Assembly (NCBI GenBank): GCA_054601695.1
Contig: BAAHQB010000100.1
Location: 186,001 to 250,000, forward strand
DNA: 64,000 bases
Direction of reading: 5' to 3'
Origin: Amorphochlora amoebiformis
Taxonomy: Eukaryota; Cercozoa; Chlorarachniophyceae
Shown in pieces: positions 1 through 51,393 of the stretch. The notes under the pieces were generated by a model. It saw nothing but the letters and a program-made list of their open reading frames with translations, was not told where the DNA came from and searched no databases. Position numbers and translations under genes: made by a program. Position 1 is the first letter of the stretch, and the number at the start of each line of letters is the position of its first letter.

Positions 1-56
1 AGAGGAAGAGAGAGAGGAAGCGAGAGAGAGGAACTCAGAGAGAAAGAGAGAGAAAG

Positions 57-87
<31 letters not shown>

Positions 88-322
88 GAAAGAGAGAGAA
101 AGAGAAAGAGAGAGAAAGAGAGAGAGAGAGAAAGAGAGAGAAAGAGAGAGAGTTAAAGAGAGAGAGAGAAAGAGAGAGAGAGAAAGAGAGAGAGAGAAAG
201 AGAGAGAGAGAAAGAGAGAGAGAGAAAGAGAGAGAGAGAAAGAGAGAGAGAGAAAGAGAGAGAGAGAAAGAGAGAGAGGAAGAAAGAGAAAAGGAGAATG
301 AGAGTGACAGACAGAGGGAGAG

Positions 323-324
<2 letters not shown>
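1..324. repeat. (GA)n/(GAAA) polypurine tract
   Basis: Uninterrupted GAGAGA/AAAGAGAG sequence, followed by (AT)n to about 367. It lies 3' of the last GST exon seen, so it is probably intronic. On the sense (minus) strand it is polypyrimidine. Confidence 0.95.
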
Positions 325-370
<46 letters not shown>

Positions 371-382
371 TTCCATGTGTAC

Positions 383-765
383 CATTCCCCAAAAAGTCTT
401 CGCTCCAGCTGGTATAGCTCTTCTATCCTCCTATTCACATATTCAAGATATACTATACACATAAAGAAAATAGATATGTAGATATCTATGTATAGATATA
501 ATATATATATAATTGTATATATATATATGCATATATCAAAAACGTAATATATCGGGTATGTAAGAATGACTTTGACTGGTCAGGAGGCACCATACGGGGT
601 CCATAGTCTTTGAATTCATCGTCGAGAAGCTGCATAATGCTGATTGAGTCTGTTTACACATTTTGATGTATGTGTTTGAACATATATATATATATATATA
701 TATGTATTGCATAATGCCGATTGAATATGTTTAAAGACTTTGATGTATGTGTTTGACTTTTGGTG

Positions 766-805
<40 letters not shown>

Positions 806-871
806 GAAGCTGCAAAATGCTGATTGAATCTGTTTACACACTTTGATGTATGTGTTTGACTTTTGGTGAAC

Positions 872-905
<34 letters not shown>

Positions 906-1151
906 GTACGTATATGTATATGTGGATAAGTATGTATATATCTGTCTATGTTTGAATGGGTTGTACACATGTACACATGCGCATGTGCACACATGATATG
1001 TACATACATGTATATATATACATACATATATATGTACATATGTATGCATACATACATGTCTACATAATACATGATATACCCACATGCACATATACATATA
1101 TATATATATATAATATATGTATATATATATATGTATATTATACAAGTATAC

Positions 1152-1186
<35 letters not shown>

Positions 1187-1223
1187 ATATATGTATATAT
1201 ATATATATGTATATTATACAAGT

Positions 1224-1271
<48 letters not shown>

Positions 1272-1345
1272 GTATATAAATCCCCATCAAGCTCAATAGC
1301 AGGAAGCAGTCCACTCGGAACCTTTAATATAATAAAGAAATTACA

Positions 1346-1386
<41 letters not shown>

Positions 1387-1580
1387 TGTATATATATATA
1401 TATAGTATAAAAGTATGAATATAATATTGTTTATATATAATATTATGCATATTCTCATATGCATATGTGATAATTTGTATGTACGTATATATATATATAT
1501 GTATTAATAACTATATTTGTACATACATGTATACATATATATATATATATATAATATACATATATATATATATATATATT

Positions 1581-1623
<43 letters not shown>

Positions 1624-1653
1624 ATTATATATTATATATATTCATATATGTGC

Positions 1654-1686
<33 letters not shown>

Positions 1687-1744
1687 CATATATACTTACT
1701 ATACATACATATGTATATTTGAACATATATATACACATATATAT

Positions 1745-1780
<36 letters not shown>

Positions 1781-1815
1781 CGATATTATATAGTATATAT
1801 ATTCATATATAAATA

Positions 1816-1846
<31 letters not shown>

Positions 1847-2034
1847 AATATATATTTACTTTACATACATATGTATATACATGTGAATATATGAGAATAT
1901 ATATATATATATATATGCATGTGTATACATATATATACATATATATACACGTATATATATATAAATATATAAATATATTATATATGTATATATGTATATA
2001 TATATAGGTATATATATATATATATAAATATATT

Positions 2035-2113
<79 letters not shown>

Positions 2114-2402
2114 CATACATATGTACATAGATGTATAAACCTTATCAAGAAACTCATCTGGCTTAGGCCCGTAGGAGCGCATATTAATATGGTTGATACG
2201 GTAAGGTATCTTCTTTTCTTCAAGCATAATCCAGACCTGTATAGCGCAATCAACATTACAAATACACTCTTTTCTTGTTTCTTGGGTGTTTAGATAATCT
2301 ATACCTATGTAACATGCTTGAAGTATAAGAAATGCAACACAAATAGGTACATTCATTTGTTTCTATATATATATATATGTGTGTATACTATATATATGTA
2401 TG

Positions 2403-2436
<34 letters not shown>

Positions 2437-2702
2437 ATGCATGTTGAATCATAGCATATTGCAAACAAATACATACATTATATGATGTATATACACATAT
2501 ACATGTACACATATACACACAAACGTCTAAAAAGATACATAATATAAACGTGCATATTTATTTCATCTACATTTCTGCACCACATGTACGCCCCCTAGTG
2601 ACACATACGCATACATACACACACACATAGGGAAAAAGAGAGGGAGAGAAGAGAGAAGGGAGAGACAGGCAGATGAGTGAGAAGGAAGAGAGGCGAGAGC
2701 TT

Positions 2703-2754
<52 letters not shown>

Positions 2755-3112
2755 AAGAGAGAAAGAGAGAGAGAGAGAGAGATCGAGGTAAAAAGAATGG
2801 TTGACTTTCTGACAATACGGACACCACGCTGCGCGGTCCCGGTATAGAGTGATGCGGACGTCAGATTCCTGGTTTTTTATATGTATATATATATATATAC
2901 ATATATGCACATATATATATGTGTATATATATATTACATATAATGTATATATATATTTACTTTTATGGACATGTGTACATATATATATATATATATATAC
3001 ACACATATGTATATATTATATTATATATATATATATATATAAATATATATACATATATATGTATATATAAATATATATGTATAATATATATATATATATA
3101 CATATATATGTG

Positions 3113-3159
<47 letters not shown>

Positions 3160-3238
3160 CATATATACATATATATGTACGTATGTATGTAAAAATATGT
3201 ATACAAAGAAAAGAGTATCCAGCAGTATTTATTCCATG

Positions 3239-3315
<77 letters not shown>

Positions 3316-3999
3316 TACACAAACGAATTTTTTCCTAAACACCTTGGCACCAAAAAGACGGATCTTTGCGTCCGTATGAGGTTTTCCTATTATTTCGCGT
3401 GGAAAAGGTTTATAATTTGCTTACAGCTACGGTCAGGGTTCAAGACTTACAGCAGGGGCAAGTTACTGTCTTGCAAGGGATTACGGTAAGGTTAGTGTAA
3501 TATTTCAGTTTATTTGTAGGGCTACAGGTTACTATTTGTAACCTCAACCTTTCTGGACATTCATAAGGGTTGGTTAGGGTTTGGTTGAGAGGATAGGGTA
3601 GGTAGGTTCAGGTCGAGAGCAAATAGACATGTAATTATAGACATTGTTAAACCAGTCGGTTACGGTGGATAAGGAGCTGGGGTTGGGAGTGTAAATGTGT
3701 GTATGTGTCTGAAATGTAGAGAAGAATAAGACCGAACTGGACCTTCGCCTTTCTCTCTCTCGGCGTATTCTTGTTTCAATCGCTGACCAGTAGATGTGCT
3801 CTCTGCTTCGGCGACTGTGAACGGTGATATGTGTCGTATGTTTACTAGTGTATGTACACACCGTGTATTTGCACATATGTATGTGTGTCTACATACGTAT
3901 ATATTTATATATTCCTGTGCTTTCAGGAAAGATGTGTCACTTTACCATGCTATACATGTTTCACATTATTGTACATATATGTATATGTATATGTAAATA

Positions 4000-4033
<34 letters not shown>

Positions 4034-4085
4034 CATATATATATATAATATAAATATTATATGTATATATATCTAAAATGTAACT

Positions 4086-4149
<64 letters not shown>

Positions 4150-4163
4150 ATCTATAATATATT

Positions 4164-4206
<43 letters not shown>

Positions 4207-4737
4207 ATATATATGTATATCTTACTAAGCGACTGCCAATCCGGCACACCGGCAACGTCAGCCCGTGCCAACACCTTCTGTGAATCACAATCCATCAATC
4301 CAGATGCTGTTATTAGGGTTCAATGAAGGATTTTAGGGCGACGGGGGAAACTAGGATGAAAGAGAGCCTGAAAATACTGACCAAAAAAAAAAAATAGGTG
4401 TCAACCAACCTCTCGACGCAAAGATTTCCCCCCGCGCACCGCACGATATCCAACCCGGGAAGGAAGAATGGTAGATGGTCGTCCGAATCCTGGATTCCGG
4501 GGTGTCTTTTATTGTATATTCTGCTGGTTTGAACAAGGTACACCTACCAGCTAGACCTCGAAATAAGGGAGGGTACGCCTTATACGCGAATGTAGAGACA
4601 AGAACCGCTCCCAAACAGATGAGCTAAGGTAAGATTCATGAGTCAGGAAGAAAAACATGATTTGTACGAATTCGGAGAGTGATAAAAGAGGTATGGACTA
4701 GCTGGAGAGCGCGCCGTCGAGGGCTTGTCAGCCGCAT
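383..4737 (-). CDS. Plastid-targeted glutathione S-transferase-like protein, 11 exons in window, 3' end beyond left edge
   Basis: Exons in transcription order: 4699-4737, 4548-4623, 4410-4489, 4352-4367, 4226-4306, 3343-3386, 2806-2868, 2141-2236, 1270-1321, 571-649, 383-430. All are GT-AG and the phases agree throughout (about 225 codons). The thioredoxin-fold half is clear: [12 protein letters not shown] carries the CPYC active site, then [39 protein letters not shown] with the cis-Pro strand, and IMQLLDDEF. The helical half begins at [11 protein letters not shown] and continues outside the window. The first 30 residues ([13 protein letters not shown] then [13 protein letters not shown]) form a signal peptide; the Arg-rich, acid-poor stretch after it looks like a transit peptide, so import into a complex plastid is inferred. 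The family conjugates or reduces with glutathione; the substrate is unknown. The 16-nt exon at 4352-4367 is the weakest. The four 5' introns are 42-75 nt; the later ones are swollen with AT and GA repeats. Confidence 0.83.
627..873 (-). repeat. Three tandem copies of a GST exon's 3' splice site region
   Basis: Blocks at about 627-690, 706-772 and 806-873 share a unit of some 65 nt. On the minus strand it runs from intron sequence through the acceptor (TAAACAG) into the first exon bases (TCAATCAGCATTATGCAG). Only the leftmost copy reads on into the exon at 571-649. (AT)n arrays separate the copies. Confidence 0.85.
2634..2783. repeat. (GA)n polypurine tract in GST intron
   Basis: GA-rich simple sequence in the intron between the exons at 2806-2868 and 2141-2236. 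It is polypyrimidine in the transcript and lies just downstream of the 5' splice site at 2805. Confidence 0.9.
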
Positions 4738-5514
4738 GTTGTCGAAGGTATGTCAGGAGACACGTGGAGACTCATGGAGACTGATCTCATGGGGATCAAC
4801 CGGGATTAGATTTAGGATTCCGTGGGTTCCGAAGATTCCGACTTGAGCGACGTCAGTGCTCAAAAACGTGTTTCCATGACCGTATAAACGCATATAAGAC
4901 GGGTTTGGGGCTCTGAGAGCATGTCGTAATCGGCGGGTTGGAGGTTGTGAAAATTTACAATCACGACTATTTCAAATTAAATTATTATTGAGTTGTGCAA
5001 TATAGTCCAGCAAATTCAAGATTATCGTCGTATTTGTATTACATTTTGGTATATTTAAATATCATATCCAACTGTGTTCAATTATTTACATGAAAGTTTT
5101 TATTGTATAAATGAATACAAGTAATATTATGTATAAATTGCGGTATCCATATTTATATATATCAATATTAAAACGTATTGTTGTACAGCTATTTTTAGCC
5201 TTGGCACTGATACACGTTGATGCCTAAAACTAGAATCACGATAGTACCTACATGTCGAGTTGGCAGCGGTGACATTGTCTAGATTGTGTAATTGTACTAC
5301 TCATTGATTCGATACACTGCATGTGATTAATCATGCAAGTTCTTGGAACGTTAACGATAATTACGTCACTAATCACTAATCAAATTTAACATGAACACCA
5401 GTAACTCGCGCTCAGTACTATGTCTTACAAGTACTGGGGGTCGCAGGCTCAATGCGAATCTGAACTTCAATGTAACAGCACGCCTACACCCGACCGGAAC
5501 CGAAAATGTAGCTA
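4738..5514. other. Intergenic region between GST start and UBL gene end
   Basis: Mixed-composition DNA without AT arrays or recognisable coding sequence. It contains the 5' flank of the GST gene (near 4738) and the 3' flank of the UBL gene (near 5514). I saw no clear promoter element or terminator. Confidence 0.5.
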
Positions 5515-6340
5515 TCAGTTTTCCGATTCCGGGTGGATCTTCTTGTCCAGGTATCTGAAGTAATCTCCCCTATCCCCGCCAAAACTGAGCGCCAGAAAGA
5601 TTGACTTCCTCTGTACCCCGTCCTGCTGTCCCACGAGACCCACATCCACCGCCGTGCCCTCTCTCCAGTGGATCACCTACGAAATCCAAGCATTTAAACC
5701 CTCATTCAGAGGTTCTTGATTACCCGATCTCAGCCCGATAGTCTATCTTACCTTTTTTGAATGTTTCTTCTTGAACGCCACCAGCATTGAGGCGGATGGA
5801 GGTGAGGGCAGACCCTCTCCCCGAAAGTCCTTGAACAGCTCCCAAACCCTGTATCCTTTCCCCTCCTGTTTGGACGTGATTACCTCCCAGCGAGGCGGCA
5901 CAATACAGTAGCTGTATGTAAGATATTTACACTCATTTGTGATCATGTATGTAACATCGTGGAGTGGATGCCAGTGAGTGACAAGAAACTGGGAATATGT
6001 TTGTTTGTGACGTGTGTTAAATATCTCTACCAGAATGGCGCCCTCAGGCGTGCCATTGGGAAGCCCACCTCCTTGGAATCCCAGAGCAGTATGTTCTGCT
6101 GTTCGAGGGGACATCCCATCTTATCGTTGATTTTCTCCTTGATTTGCTTGAGCGTTGAGCTCTTAGTAACGCCCCGGATTGAATACTTTTTGCCCGTCAT
6201 CTGAGAAATATAGAAGTTGTGTATCGGGGGTATAAGACGGTGGTCGCATCAGGTTCGGCCGAGAGGGCAGGCAGGGAACTTTTGAGGACCGTGTGGACGT
6301 CGAATTCGACGCCTTTTGCAGGAGACGCCAAGGCCGCCAT
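5515..6340 (-). CDS. Small protein with N-terminal ubiquitin-like domain
   Basis: Four exons: 6239-6340, 6031-6200, 5752-5911, 5515-5676; introns of 38, 119 and 75 nt; phases agree; 197 residues ending at TGA. Residues 38-75 resemble a ubiquitin fold: KYSIRGV as first strand, then SSTLKQIKEKI, and CPLEQQNILLW in the place of the QQ-x-L-x-x strand. The C-terminal two thirds are basic and aromatic (RVWELFKDF, AFKKKHSKK, YFRYLDKKIHP) and I do not recognise them. No di-glycine end is present, so this is a ubiquitin-like adaptor domain and not a conjugated modifier. The start is the first ATG before the domain, at 6340. Unlike most genes here it has compact introns with no AT arrays. The exon structure is firmer than the functional call. 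Confidence 0.7.
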
Positions 6341-13929
<7,589 letters not shown>

Positions 13930-13973
13930 TCTTGAGTTTATGGATCCTTGGTCACTAAGCGTGACGCCACATT

Positions 13974-14060
13974 GACACGTGTAGATCACAGGGACACGTG
14001 TACATTTTAGGGACACGTGTACATCACAGAGACACGTGTCGAATGACAGAGACACGTGTC
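13974..14060. promoter_or_regulatory. Five tandem 19-bp repeats each carrying a palindromic CACGTG
   Basis: ACACGTGT starts at 13975, 13994, 14013, 14032 and 14052, a spacing of 19-20 bp, in the 45-130 bp just upstream of the flavin reductase-like start codon. CACGTG is the core of bHLH/bZIP G-box sites; regulation by such factors is inference. The block could also be an ordinary minisatellite in the 5' UTR. Confidence 0.55.
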
Positions 14061-14245
14061 TAATGAAGGAGTCTGGATTCGGCTTCTGCCTTCTGGCTTG
14101 CCCATGGCCCCCTTCCTTTCAACGTGAAAATCTGAGAGTTCCAAACCACCGAAGAAAGTGTATAACTCGTGTGACGCAAGGTCTTGTTGCAATTTCCTCT
14201 AAAATGGGCCTCAAAGGGACTCAGGCAAGGGTAATTTGATGGAAA

Positions 14246-14355
14246 GCTGTGCAATTTGTAATATCGCATTGTATATGTGTGTATGCAAGACATAAAAAAG
14301 CTGTTCAATTTGTAATATCGCATTGTATATGTGTGTGTATGCAAGACGTAAAAAT
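14246..14355. repeat. 54-bp tandem duplication
   Basis: Two near-identical copies starting at 14246 and 14300, each beginning GCTGT(G/T)CAATTTGTAATAT and ending near GCAAGAC(A/G)TAAAAA. It lies upstream of the flavin reductase-like gene. Confidence 0.85.
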
Positions 14356-14582
14356 GTATACACATTACACAAAAAAGCGTACACAAATTGCACAAATTTT
14401 GACTACTGGATTGTTGTTTTTTTTGTAAACTTTACGGTATTTCTATATATGTATAACATTGTATATGTGACAGTGATTATATACTATGACTAAATATTGT
14501 AACATATATATATATATATGTATATATATATATTTTTATATATATAATACATATTATATATATATATATTATATTATATATA

Positions 14583-14656
<74 letters not shown>

Positions 14657-14957
14657 ACATATATATATGTATATATTTATATAATATATATATATATATA
14701 TAATATCATAGTATTATATATATATATATATGTGTGTATACGTGTATATATATATATATACATATACATAAATACACATACACACATACACACATATGTA
14801 ATGATGAATGAAATATCCTAGAATATATACTCAGTGATGGTCGATACATTATCCCTGTTGTATGTTTGAATAATGCTTCATGATCATATGATAATTTATA
14901 TGTCATGATAATAACAACATTGGTGATATACTATATATATATATATAGACATAATGT

Positions 14958-15002
<45 letters not shown>

Positions 15003-15031
15003 CAAAAATCATGATCTAGATTCTAGAATAT

Positions 15032-15073
<42 letters not shown>

Positions 15074-15119
15074 TGACATGTGCACACACATATATATCTA
15101 TATATATATATATGTATAT

Positions 15120-15193
<74 letters not shown>

Positions 15194-15325
15194 ATATATA
15201 TATAAATATATACACACATATATGCATAATTGTATACATTGGTACTATTCATGGCCATCATAACTTCGTTTACACCAACGAAAATATGGTGATCATAGCA
15301 TTATATATGTATATCATGCGACCCA

Positions 15326-15403
<78 letters not shown>

Positions 15404-15685
15404 TATATTATATACATACACGACCGTGATATATACATATATATATATATATATATTATATATGAATATTACATATTTATATAATATATATATATATATA
15501 TACTATGATGTATATTATGTATGTATGTATATATATGTATACATATCTATATATCATAGTATATACAATAGTCATGATACATATATATGTATATATATAT
15601 ATGTATATATATATGTATGTGTATATATATATATATATAATACATATTTCAAGAATATATCATGATATACAATTACATTCATGTT

Positions 15686-15736
<51 letters not shown>

Positions 15737-15825
15737 TTACATACACTAATACCACATTCACACCAACTCATCGAACTAAACTCACACTCTCATCGATGAC
15801 GCGACATGACACACTCAACACACGT
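14356..15825. repeat. Intergenic AT-rich region
   Basis: Between the 5' flank of the flavin reductase-like gene and the 3' end of the RRP17-like gene. Mostly (AT)n with islands of unique DNA near 14800-14930, 15240-15310 and 15740-15825. No gene seen. Confidence 0.6.
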
Positions 15826-21068
<5,243 letters not shown>

Positions 21069-21255
21069 GCGTCGGCGAATTTGTAAATTATCATATATCC
21101 GCTCTTAGATATATTTAGATATTGATCTGATATATAACATTTGTAGATATCTTGAAGCAGTAGATATATCCATATTTAGGTGTACTATATTTGCATATTG
21201 TACGGTTCTATAGTAGTATATCTATCCTTTTATATCCCTATATTACTTTTATATT
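21069..21255. promoter_or_regulatory. Divergent intergenic region (RRP17-like / O-fucosyltransferase-like)
   Basis: About 190 bp of AT-rich unique DNA between two genes pointing away from each other, so it probably holds both promoters. No canonical element stands out. The right boundary depends on the tentative start at 21256. Confidence 0.4.
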
Positions 21256-46738
<25,483 letters not shown>

Positions 46739-46896
46739 TAAATCTAGATGACAGCGGTTCCCTAGATTCCCGCCGTCTGCGGCATGCATTATGTGCAATA
46801 TTGGATTATAATTTTTTGAATTCGATCGATCGAACAACCATCAATCCTTTTGTTCCGTATAGTATCCCAGACATCCATCCTTGGCTGATATAATCT

Positions 46897-46933
<37 letters not shown>

Positions 46934-47569
46934 TAGATATCGTAGTATTACACGCTAGACATATAAATATATATAAATAATTTATTTAACTCCACTAGAC
47001 TATATCTAGTATATATTTTTATTATTGATTGTCGTTACGTGTATATCTAGTATATGTGTATGTATATATACATGTATAAATACATGTTTACATCTTATAT
47101 ATATATATATATATATACATATATATTTAATATCTTTATATATAAAAACATATATATATATATGCCTTTAGCTCACAAGGATAATCTAGATAATAGCCCT
47201 GCAGCTGGCATAGCCATAGTCTAAATACTACCAGCTGCAGAGGTTATCATACTCAGGCTAAGAAATAAGAATTAACGCCAGCTTATCATGAATTTAAGAT
47301 AGCCAACAAGACGCACACACGCGAGCCAAGTCTTAACGTGCTGTACAATAGAGGAAACATCCCCACCCAGACCTAAGGTGCATATGCACCCATAGTTTTT
47401 TTCTTTTAAGTCTTTCCCCCAATCTTAGAATATTTAGAGATCCCACAGCGAGTCGGTTGAGTCATCCTCCTTGTTTTTGTTAGAGCTGCGTGGGGTTAGA
47501 AAAAGTTAGCCCAAACTAGCGTTCCGGGTTTAGAACAGGAGCATGTTGTTACTAGACTAGTCTCAAGTG
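46739..47569. other. Convergent intergenic region
   Basis: 3' flanks of the O-fucosyltransferase-like gene (plus) and the bS6 gene (minus). Unique DNA with AT arrays near 46900 and 47100. It contains a perfect 10-bp inverted repeat, CTGCAGCTGG at 47199 and CCA GCTGCAG at 47231, with a 22-nt loop. No gene seen. Confidence 0.6.
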
Positions 47570-48175
47570 TTAATTGCACCTAGGAGGAGAAACTCCGGGT
47601 TCTTGCTTCATAACATTGACGCGCAGGAATTGCCCTTCGCTCTCAATTCCCGGGTTCTGCTGCCACTTCTGGATGGCACCAGGGAGAGCAGTTGGGCCAG
47701 CGAACGAATACAACACGAAGTAAGCCTCGAAGAACTTCTTCATGGGATAAGCAAGGGTGTGCTGCAGGAGATGAGAGTTAACTTGTTGAATACGAATATA
47801 CGAGAGCGTATGTACCTTTCCCCTGTCAAGCTTCATAACGTTGACAGCCTTGTGACGTCCGAGAAGCTGTAGACAGGATATTAGTGTATGAAGAGGGAAG
47901 GAGATATTTAGGGGTACAACGCATGAATAATGCCCTACCTTCTCAAAGTAGCTAAGCTGGATGTCTTTCTCCATCTCGTTGAGCTTGGGTTGGACGAGTA
48001 GCATGGTTTCGTAATACCTATATCCATTTGGAAGCTCAGGGGCCTTATCGGCGCCATCCGGCATCTCTTGAGTGTCGACTTGGTTGTCAACAACAGGGGG
48101 CTCGAGTGTTACACGCGGGCTATGGTATCCCCTGTTGAACCGACGTCCAAAAAGGGACCTAGGTCCGCGGGTCAT
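47570..48175 (-). CDS. Organellar small-subunit ribosomal protein bS6
   Basis: Three exons: 47939-48175, 47816-47866, 47761-47570; introns of 72 and 54 nt; all phase 0; 159 residues. After removing the introns the bS6 fold is plain: YRYYETMLLVQPKL (first strand), a helix, HKAVNVMKLDRGK, then HTLAYPMKK, which matches the family's G-x-x-x-L-A-Y-P-I-x-K motif, EAYFVLYSF, and FLRVNVMKQ as last strand. The protein sits in the platform of bacterial-type 30S subunits beside bS18. The N-terminus from the ATG at 48175 is rich in Arg, Gly and Phe with no acids (GPRSLFGRRFNRGYHSPRV), an organelle presequence. It has no signal peptide, so a mitochondrion is favoured over a complex plastid. Introns are compact and repeat-free, unlike the neighbours. 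Confidence 0.9.
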   Translation of the reverse strand: MTRGPRSLFGRRFNRGYHSPRVTLEPPVVDNQVDTQEMPDGADKAPELPNGYRYYETMLLVQPKLNEMEKDIQLSYFEKVGHYSCVVPLNISFPLHTLISCLQLLGRHKAVNVMKLDRGKVHTLSYIRIQQVNSHLLQHTLAYPMKKFFEAYFVLYSFAGPTALPGAIQKWQQNPGIESEGQFLRVNVMKQEPGVSPPRCN

Positions 48176-48629
48176 AATTCGCGTCGCCGGACTGCGCACG
48201 GGGAGCTGGAGATCCGCGGCTATACATTGGGTGTAAGGGATAGAGATTTTTCGTTAGTTCACTGCACCTACAGCTGAAATTCCCTGACATAAACCCATAC
48301 CCTGGCATCTCGCTCCCCACCATCCACGGAAAACACAACTAAATATATTCCCTATTTCCCAGCTCTCCCATGCGAAAAACTTGAGAATTCGAACGTACGA
48401 TTTTGCCAGATAGCGAGGATGAACATCGAAGCGAGCAGAACGTTGCATATGCAGCTTATGAGGACAGCGTGTAGGCTCCTCATCCTCTGGCTATGTGGGG
48501 GTGGATTGAGTGCGAAAAAGGTGCCCGACCGAGCAAACTTTCCGTTTTGGGTGAAATCATTTAAGATCATCCAATTTAGCCGATGAAATCAGAAAGAAAT
48601 ACTTCCCATAATTGAAAAGTGCGGCCCAA
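48176..48629. promoter_or_regulatory. Divergent intergenic region (bS6 / Lgd-like)
   Basis: Mixed-composition DNA without AT arrays between two divergent genes, so probably both promoters. On the minus strand 48352-48480 could encode a short hydrophobic peptide (HAVLISCICNVLLASMFILA), but it has no splice or homology support and I do not call it. Confidence 0.4.
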
Positions 48630-49764
48630 ATGGCGTCGCACCCGGCCTTCGATGTTGGTAACAAGGTTTAGCCTCGTGTATAGATTGTCTGATGTTTTCG
48701 TTCGCGAGAATACAGTAAATATATAACCTTTCAAAATTCTGTTCCTGATTTTCTGTTGTGTGCTCCTCAACGTGCTCCCCGATGACTGGAATCTTTCTCC
48801 AATTTTTAAATCTGCAATCCGTGCACCTTCATCCTAACTTATATATGCCCTCGTATGATTATATAACTTGTTCAGATCAAGGCCGCGACAGAGGACTTGG
48901 ACATCTCCGCCCTCGAGGTGTGCTTTCACGACTCTGCGCGACTACCTTCACGATGAAATATCAATTATGCTTACGTTTGTTTGCAGGAGGAGAATGCGAA
49001 AGAACTAAAGATGCTCGAGGTATGTTGCACAAATATTATGATCAAATTCACCACATCCAACCTTGTTATTCAGGCCGCTATTCCCGGCGGAGGAAATGCA
49101 GTGGACGACCCGGACTTGCTGAAAGAACTGAAAAAGATGGGCTATACCTCCGAGTACGACCTGACCGAACCCCGGCCTGGACCCTGCAGTCACAAACCTC
49201 TTCTATAGTCTTATCTTGAGTTTTCGAACCCGAATGACCCTCTAGATCCTTCGAGACATAACAATGAGACGGGAGTAATGAAAAAAAGACGGAAGAGAGC
49301 GAAAAAGCGCGTGAGATAGAGTGGAAAGTGGAGAGGAGAGAGAGAGGAGAGAGAAATATATAGAAACATGGGGAGAGAGAAGAGAAAAGGAGATTTGAGA
49401 AGGGCAAGAGAGCAACTGAATCCTGAGCTCCCTGCTTCAGCGGCGATTGTGAAGACGATGAAGAGGCCGAGCTTAAGGCCCTATGGGAGGCAGAACACGG
49501 ATCACAACCTCCTGCCTCTAATCCCGTGCCGCAGCAAGCCCCCAAGCCATCGAAACCCGCCTCCAAACCCGTAGCCATGTTGTTCGTATGTATTTGAATG
49601 TATATATATATATATATGCATAATATATATATATATATATATATGTTAGGTAACATATATGTATACATTCTATGTATGTAGACATATGTAAAGCACATGC
49701 ATACACATACATTTGTGAATACATACATATATGCACATATGACACACACACACACATATATATA

Positions 49765-49800
<36 letters not shown>

Positions 49801-50011
49801 TATTTTCATATGCACACGTACTCATATATACACATATATTTATATCTTTAAACGTAAACCCAAATCTCTCCCCCCAGCCTGCTCCAAAGCGAGTTAAGAC
49901 GGACTCAGGTAATATTACGCAAAAGACTACGGTGGCTTCAGCCTCAAAGAGAGTGAGCACTGGTAATTCTATTGTTGTATATGATATAATATAGAAATAT
50001 ACACGTCTATG

Positions 50012-50058
<47 letters not shown>

Positions 50059-50578
50059 TACATATAGGTGTACGTGTATTTTTGTTTTTACGACTAATAA
50101 TACAATGTATTAATATAACATAATACAATATATAGTATAATACATTGTAACAATGTCGTATAATACAATATAGTATAACAATAATATGTTGTAATACAAT
50201 AGAGATTATATAGTATAATATCGAATTAAACAATTTGATGTAATATAATATAATCTAATCTAATATTTTATAGTATAATATAATATAATATAATATAATA
50301 TAATATAATATAATACAATATAATATGATATAATAAAACAAAACATAAAATAATAATATGATATAATATAATATTGTATAATATGGTATGATATAGTACG
50401 ATATAGTATAATGTAATATAATAATATAGTATAATATAATATAATAGAGTAGAATAGAATATAATAATGTAATATAATTCGCAAATATATAAAAATATGT
50501 ATCGTGAAACATATTCAGATATATAAACTTGTAAACAAAAGTGTAGTGTATATAATTACAAGAACATTTATATGTTCG

Positions 50579-50611
<33 letters not shown>

Positions 50612-50751
50612 TATAGTTGTATGCATATGTATATTTAATGATAAGATTATTTATATTATAATATATATAATATATATATATATAAATATATTGATGTGTA
50701 GAAGTTTGTTTACGTATATACCGAAGTACAAATATACGTGTATATATATAC

Positions 50752-50782
<31 letters not shown>

Positions 50783-51350
50783 ATATATATATATATATGT
50801 ATGCATGTGTGTATATATGTGTATATATATTCATATGCATAGACATGTATATGTACATATATATATATTTATATTTATCTATATTTATACATGCATACCT
50901 ACACACATACTCCTTATTCTGGTTAGCGTCACGCCAGAAGGCTCGCGCCGTAATCACCCAAAGATTCAAGCAGTACAAGAACTTAGCCCTCAAAGCGAAA
51001 AAGGTTGGTCCACATACTAATCTGTAGACGTTTATTTTCACCTGAAGTAATCCTAGCTTTCAGTGTTGTGTGATTGAGTTTGTGTTTATGTGTATGTAAG
51101 TATTTATGTATATTTGTCTATGTATGTGTGTGTATATGTATATATGCATGTATGTATGTAGGTGTGTATGTGTGTAGTATGTATGTATGTACGCAGGTAT
51201 GTATGTACGTATGTATGGATGTATATATATATATATATATATATGCATATATATATATACATATATATATATAATATATATACATATATACAGGTTTTCT
51301 ATATTGATACTTCCATAGTACAAACAAACATACATACATACACACGTACG

Positions 51351-51393
<43 letters not shown>

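Noticed and set aside
3574-3876. Minus-strand open frame in a GST intron
   Set aside because: Family-correct exons at 4226-4306 and 3343-3386 splice across it in phase; its sequence is partly CTCTCT and CACACA derived.
47567-47872. Plus-strand open frame opposite the bS6 gene
   Set aside because: Antisense shadow of the bS6 exons; no family features of its own.
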